Source of the DNA: an uncultured Cohaesibacter sp.
GTDB taxonomy: Bacteria > Pseudomonadota > Alphaproteobacteria > Rhizobiales > Cohaesibacteraceae
NCBI RefSeq assembly: GCF_963667045.1
Contig: NZ_OY762934.1
Coordinates: 310,001 to 374,000 of the forward strand
Direction of reading: 5' to 3'
DNA length: 64,000 bases
Under the pieces are notes generated by a model. It did no database searches, was not told the DNA's origin, and saw nothing but the letters and a program-made list of their open reading frames with translations. A program made the translations under genes and the position numbers. How positions within the stretch are numbered: the stretch's first letter is position 1; each line of letters begins with the position of its first letter. Below are positions 61,528-64,000 of this stretch, piece after piece.

Positions 61528-62397
61528 TTAGGCTTTTTGGATCAGCATGTGAAGGGCTTTCATCACTCTGGAAAGCGAAAGTCCGCCGGTTTTTGGCAAT
61601 CTGATGCCCTCCCCGCTCACGCGAAACAACAGGCGGCGGTTTGTGCTGTATTTTGCCAGTAGCCAGGCGAAGACCGCGCCATAGAGGAACCCGGCCACAA
61701 TGTCGGAAGGGTAATGTGCACCGACCACCACGCGCGAAAAGGCAATCCAGAGGCCGATGGCTATCCAGAGCCACTTGAAGCGCGGGAACAGCAGCGTCAA
61801 GGCTACGGCCATGGCGCCTGCCGTCGTCGAATGCCCCGACGGGAAACTCTGGAAGCCGGAGGTCCATCCGGGGGAATTGAAATAATGCGCACCGAACTCC
61901 TCGAAATAGCGCGGACGCGCCCGGCCAATGAGGATCTTGATAACGTTGTTGGATAGCCCGGCGCCTGCGACAGCCACGAAGATGAACAGGGCCATCATCT
62001 GCAACTGGAAAAGAGCTGCCTTGGCGGAAAGGGTCAGTCGGCTCAAGGGCGCGAAGGCCAGACCAAGCACGATGATGCCGGAGGGAACCAGATAGTTCTC
62101 CGATTTGCCAAGCCGTGTGATTGCGAGGAAAAGATCAAGGGTTTCTTTCGGCAGTGACGCCTTCCATTGCGCTGCGGCTTCATCGACGAAGAGAAAGCCA
62201 AGCGCCATCAGGCTTCCGGCCACAACGACGATCAGCAGCCAATCCGGACCGGCTGCTTGCGGCACCGCCTTGTAGGACCGGTATTGAAAAGCCCGTTGTG
62301 CACGCAGGCTCCTGAATGCGGCATAGTGTTCCCCTGCTCTACGGCATACCGTCTTGATCTGATCCAGCAGTGTTCTGTCTCCTTGCCCGCTTATCAC
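61528..62397 (-). CDS. PAP2-family lipid phosphatase
   Basis: A 289-residue membrane phosphatase. The three PAP2 motifs are complete: KILIGRARPRYFEEF (KxxxxxxRP), FQSFPSGHSTTAGAMAVA (PSGH) and FSRVVVGAHYPSDIVAGFLY (SRxxxxxHxxxD). Six spans can be drawn. In this operon the likely substrate is undecaprenyl pyrophosphate or a lipid A phosphate group. ATG 62397 lies 6 nt after the ArnT-like gene stops. Confidence 0.92.
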   Translation of the reverse strand: MISGQGDRTLLDQIKTVCRRAGEHYAAFRSLRAQRAFQYRSYKAVPQAAGPDWLLIVVVAGSLMALGFLFVDEAAAQWKASLPKETLDLFLAITRLGKSENYLVPSGIIVLGLAFAPLSRLTLSAKAALFQLQMMALFIFVAVAGAGLSNNVIKILIGRARPRYFEEFGAHYFNSPGWTSGFQSFPSGHSTTAGAMAVALTLLFPRFKWLWIAIGLWIAFSRVVVGAHYPSDIVAGFLYGAVFAWLLAKYSTNRRLLFRVSGEGIRLPKTGGLSLSRVMKALHMLIQKA

Positions 62398-62403
62398 CGA
62401 ATG

Positions 62404-64000
62404 CTACATCTTGTAGCGATAAAGCCCGAAGGTCTGCCATTTGCCACCGTTGAGCTTGTAGCCTTCGACGGTAATGGCCTCTTCAATTTTCTCACGGCTG
62501 TCGCCGAGTGCATCAAGGAATGCCTGTTGCTGTCGCTTTTCGACAATGGCGAGGCGGCACCCTGCTTCGAGCAGGAAACTTGCGGCCCCCTTGCCGTCTG
62601 TGAGGACGGTGTCCGTTCCAGTCAGAAACACAAGGCTCGGTTCGCTGTATCCGGCACTGGCAATCTCAACGCTCTCACAGGGTTTTACCTTCTGGGCTGC
62701 TTCCTGCAACTGGTTTGATATCCAGACAGAACGCAGTTCCGGGAAAATGGTTCCATGCAGGGAGAGATAGAGGATCGGCGCAACGAAACAGGCGAGGATG
62801 AACGCCGCCATGACGCGACCGCGGGTCAATACCGCGTAACTGAGCAGCCCGAGGCCCGAGGCGACAAGACCAAGCCCAAAGGCGGCAGGATTGATGGTGC
62901 CCTCAAGGAAGATCAGACCGATGGGGGCACCAAGGCCCATGACCACGGCGACAACCGGGATCAGCAGCGCTACGATCTTGCCCCAGATGCTTGCCCAACT
63001 CGTGGCTCTGGCTTCGAGTGCTTCGGCCATGAGGAGTGCCAGCGCGGGCATGGCGGGAAGGACATAATGGGGCAGTTTGGTTGGCACGATTTCGAAAATG
63101 ATCCAGCTCGGGATGATCCACGCCAGAGCGAAAAACACCGCCCGCTGCTTGCGCTGCTTCCAGATCCAGACCACCGAAAGAATGAAGAAGACGGAGATCG
63201 GCCAGAAGGTGCCGATGCTGGCAGCCAGATAGGTGCCGGGAGGGGCTCCGTGAGATTCCTTGCCCGTGGCGACCTTGGCCATCATGTCTTTGCCGACGGA
63301 ATCAAAGAAGAAGGCCCAGTCGGTCTTGATGCCAATGGCGATGAACCATGGCACGGTAATGAGGATAAACAGCGGAACGCCATATTTCCAGCCGTTGCCT
63401 TTGAGCCAGCCGATGGAGCGCTCGCGAATGGACAGAACGATCAGCGTCAGGCTGCTGACCATGAGAATGATGGGCCCCTTGATGAGTACGCCGACGCCGA
63501 GTGCAGCCCACAACAGGGCGCCCTTGGGTTTGCTGAGGCCGCTGCGCAAGTCGTAAAGCTCCCAGATGAGCCACTGCACGGCCAATATGGTGGCCAGAAG
63601 CATGGCGTCTGTCTTGGCGAGCCGGGCCTCGACCCCAAGCAGGATAGCGGCTGCCATGCCCAGCCCCGCCAGCATACCGCTACGGACGGAGCCCATGCGC
63701 ATGCCGATAAGGAAGGTCAACCCGACGCTCAGAAGCGCGCCTGCGAGAGAAGGAATGCGGTAGGCCCAGATCGGAGCATCAACGCCCTTCCCTGTCAAAT
63801 CGGCGCTTGCTACCTGCAGCCAATAGATGCCGACCGGTTTCTTGTAGCGGGTTCCCTCCTGAAAACGGATGTCGACATAGTCGCCCGATTCCATCATCTG
63901 CTTGGACGCCTGAGCGAAGCGCGCTTCGTCCCTGTCGACAGGTGGAATGGAGTTGAAGCCCGGCAGGAAGCAGACGAGCGCAAAGAGCATGAGCGCGATG
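62404..64000 (-). CDS. ArnT-like polyprenyl-phosphate sugar transferase (5' end outside window)
   Basis: At least 531 residues; the frame is still open at base 64000. It is a GT83/GT39-type membrane glycosyltransferase that moves a sugar from a polyprenyl-phosphate carrier to an envelope lipid such as lipid A. The catalytic aspartate-glutamate loop lies in FNSIPPVDRDEARFAQASKQ near the start, then GYDVDIRFQEGTRYKKPVGI-type and EARLAKTDAMLLATILAVQW segments. About 12 spans are visible, followed by a C-terminal periplasmic domain. It heads, or nearly heads, the operon with PAP2, GT2 and LABN. The ATG at 63990 is internal. Confidence 0.9.
   Translation of the reverse strand, partial: IALMLFALVCFLPGFNSIPPVDRDEARFAQASKQMMESGDYVDIRFQEGTRYKKPVGIYWLQVASADLTGKGVDAPIWAYRIPSLAGALLSVGLTFLIGMRMGSVRSGMLAGLGMAAAILLGVEARLAKTDAMLLATILAVQWLIWELYDLRSGLSKPKGALLWAALGVGVLIKGPIILMVSSLTLIVLSIRERSIGWLKGNGWKYGVPLFILITVPWFIAIGIKTDWAFFFDSVGKDMMAKVATGKESHGAPPGTYLAASIGTFWPISVFFILSVVWIWKQRKQRAVFFALAWIIPSWIIFEIVPTKLPHYVLPAMPALALLMAEALEARATSWASIWGKIVALLIPVVAVVMGLGAPIGLIFLEGTINPAAFGLGLVASGLGLLSYAVLTRGRVMAAFILACFVAPILYLSLHGTIFPELRSVWISNQLQEAAQKVKPCESVEIASAGYSEPSLVFLTGTDTVLTDGKGAASFLLEAGCRLAIVEKRQQQAFLDALGDSREKIEEAITVEGYKLNGGKWQTFGLYRYKM

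Overview
The window reads as chromosome of a marine-type alphaproteobacterium of the order Hyphomicrobiales. Evidence: the linked secF-secD-yajC, DUF815 ATPase, valS, popZ (DUF2497), tolC and Pcm-like genes; a complete aapJQMP amino-acid ABC transporter; and alphaproteobacterial-style cobalamin genes. A genus such as Cohaesibacter is possible, but I cannot prove it from sequence alone.

Layout. 1-16.8 kb is core chromosome: Sec translocon accessories, a DUF815 ATPase, valyl-tRNA synthetase, the polar organiser PopZ, TolC, a Pcm-like methyltransferase, tRNA-Cys, a WcbI/GSCFA surface-polysaccharide pair, and cobalamin genes (cobC-cbiB facing cobU). At 16,811 lies tRNA-Asn(GTT). Its 3' end is the left attachment site of a 21.4-kb integrated element (16,861-38,336). 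A 46-bp exact direct repeat bounds the element, and just inside each repeat lie three GCAATAG iterons with identical spacing. The element carries a tyrosine integrase, small accessory genes (a MbcA/ParS/Xre-like antitoxin, an HNH nuclease, a HipA remnant), a complete type I-E CRISPR-Cas system, a MobV-type relaxase with a candidate oriT hairpin, unknown plasmid-like genes and a Fic protein. It is therefore best described as an integrative and mobilizable element (IME) with CRISPR-Cas as cargo.

The CRISPR array has 32 repeats and 31 spacers at an unbroken 61-bp period. It runs on the minus strand, directly downstream of cas3-cse1-cse2-cas7e-cas5e-cas6e-cas1-cas2. Almost all cas genes overlap or nearly touch, so one transcript is likely.

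Right of the island are small genes and an IS481-family element (39.6-40.6 kb). A catabolic locus for a four-carbon sugar acid follows: sugar-acid kinase, GntR/FCD regulator, PdxA2-like dehydrogenase, 2-hydroxyacid dehydrogenase, DapA-family lyase and a TctBCA transporter, with a divergent iron alcohol dehydrogenase (40.9-50.5 kb). Then come AlaX, an AhpD-like protein, a sulfurtransferase and an outer-membrane beta-barrel. The aapJQMP operon follows, then metC. The window closes with a four-gene envelope-lipid operon: a LABN-domain protein, a GT2 glycosyltransferase, a PAP2 phosphatase and an ArnT-like transferase cut by the window edge.
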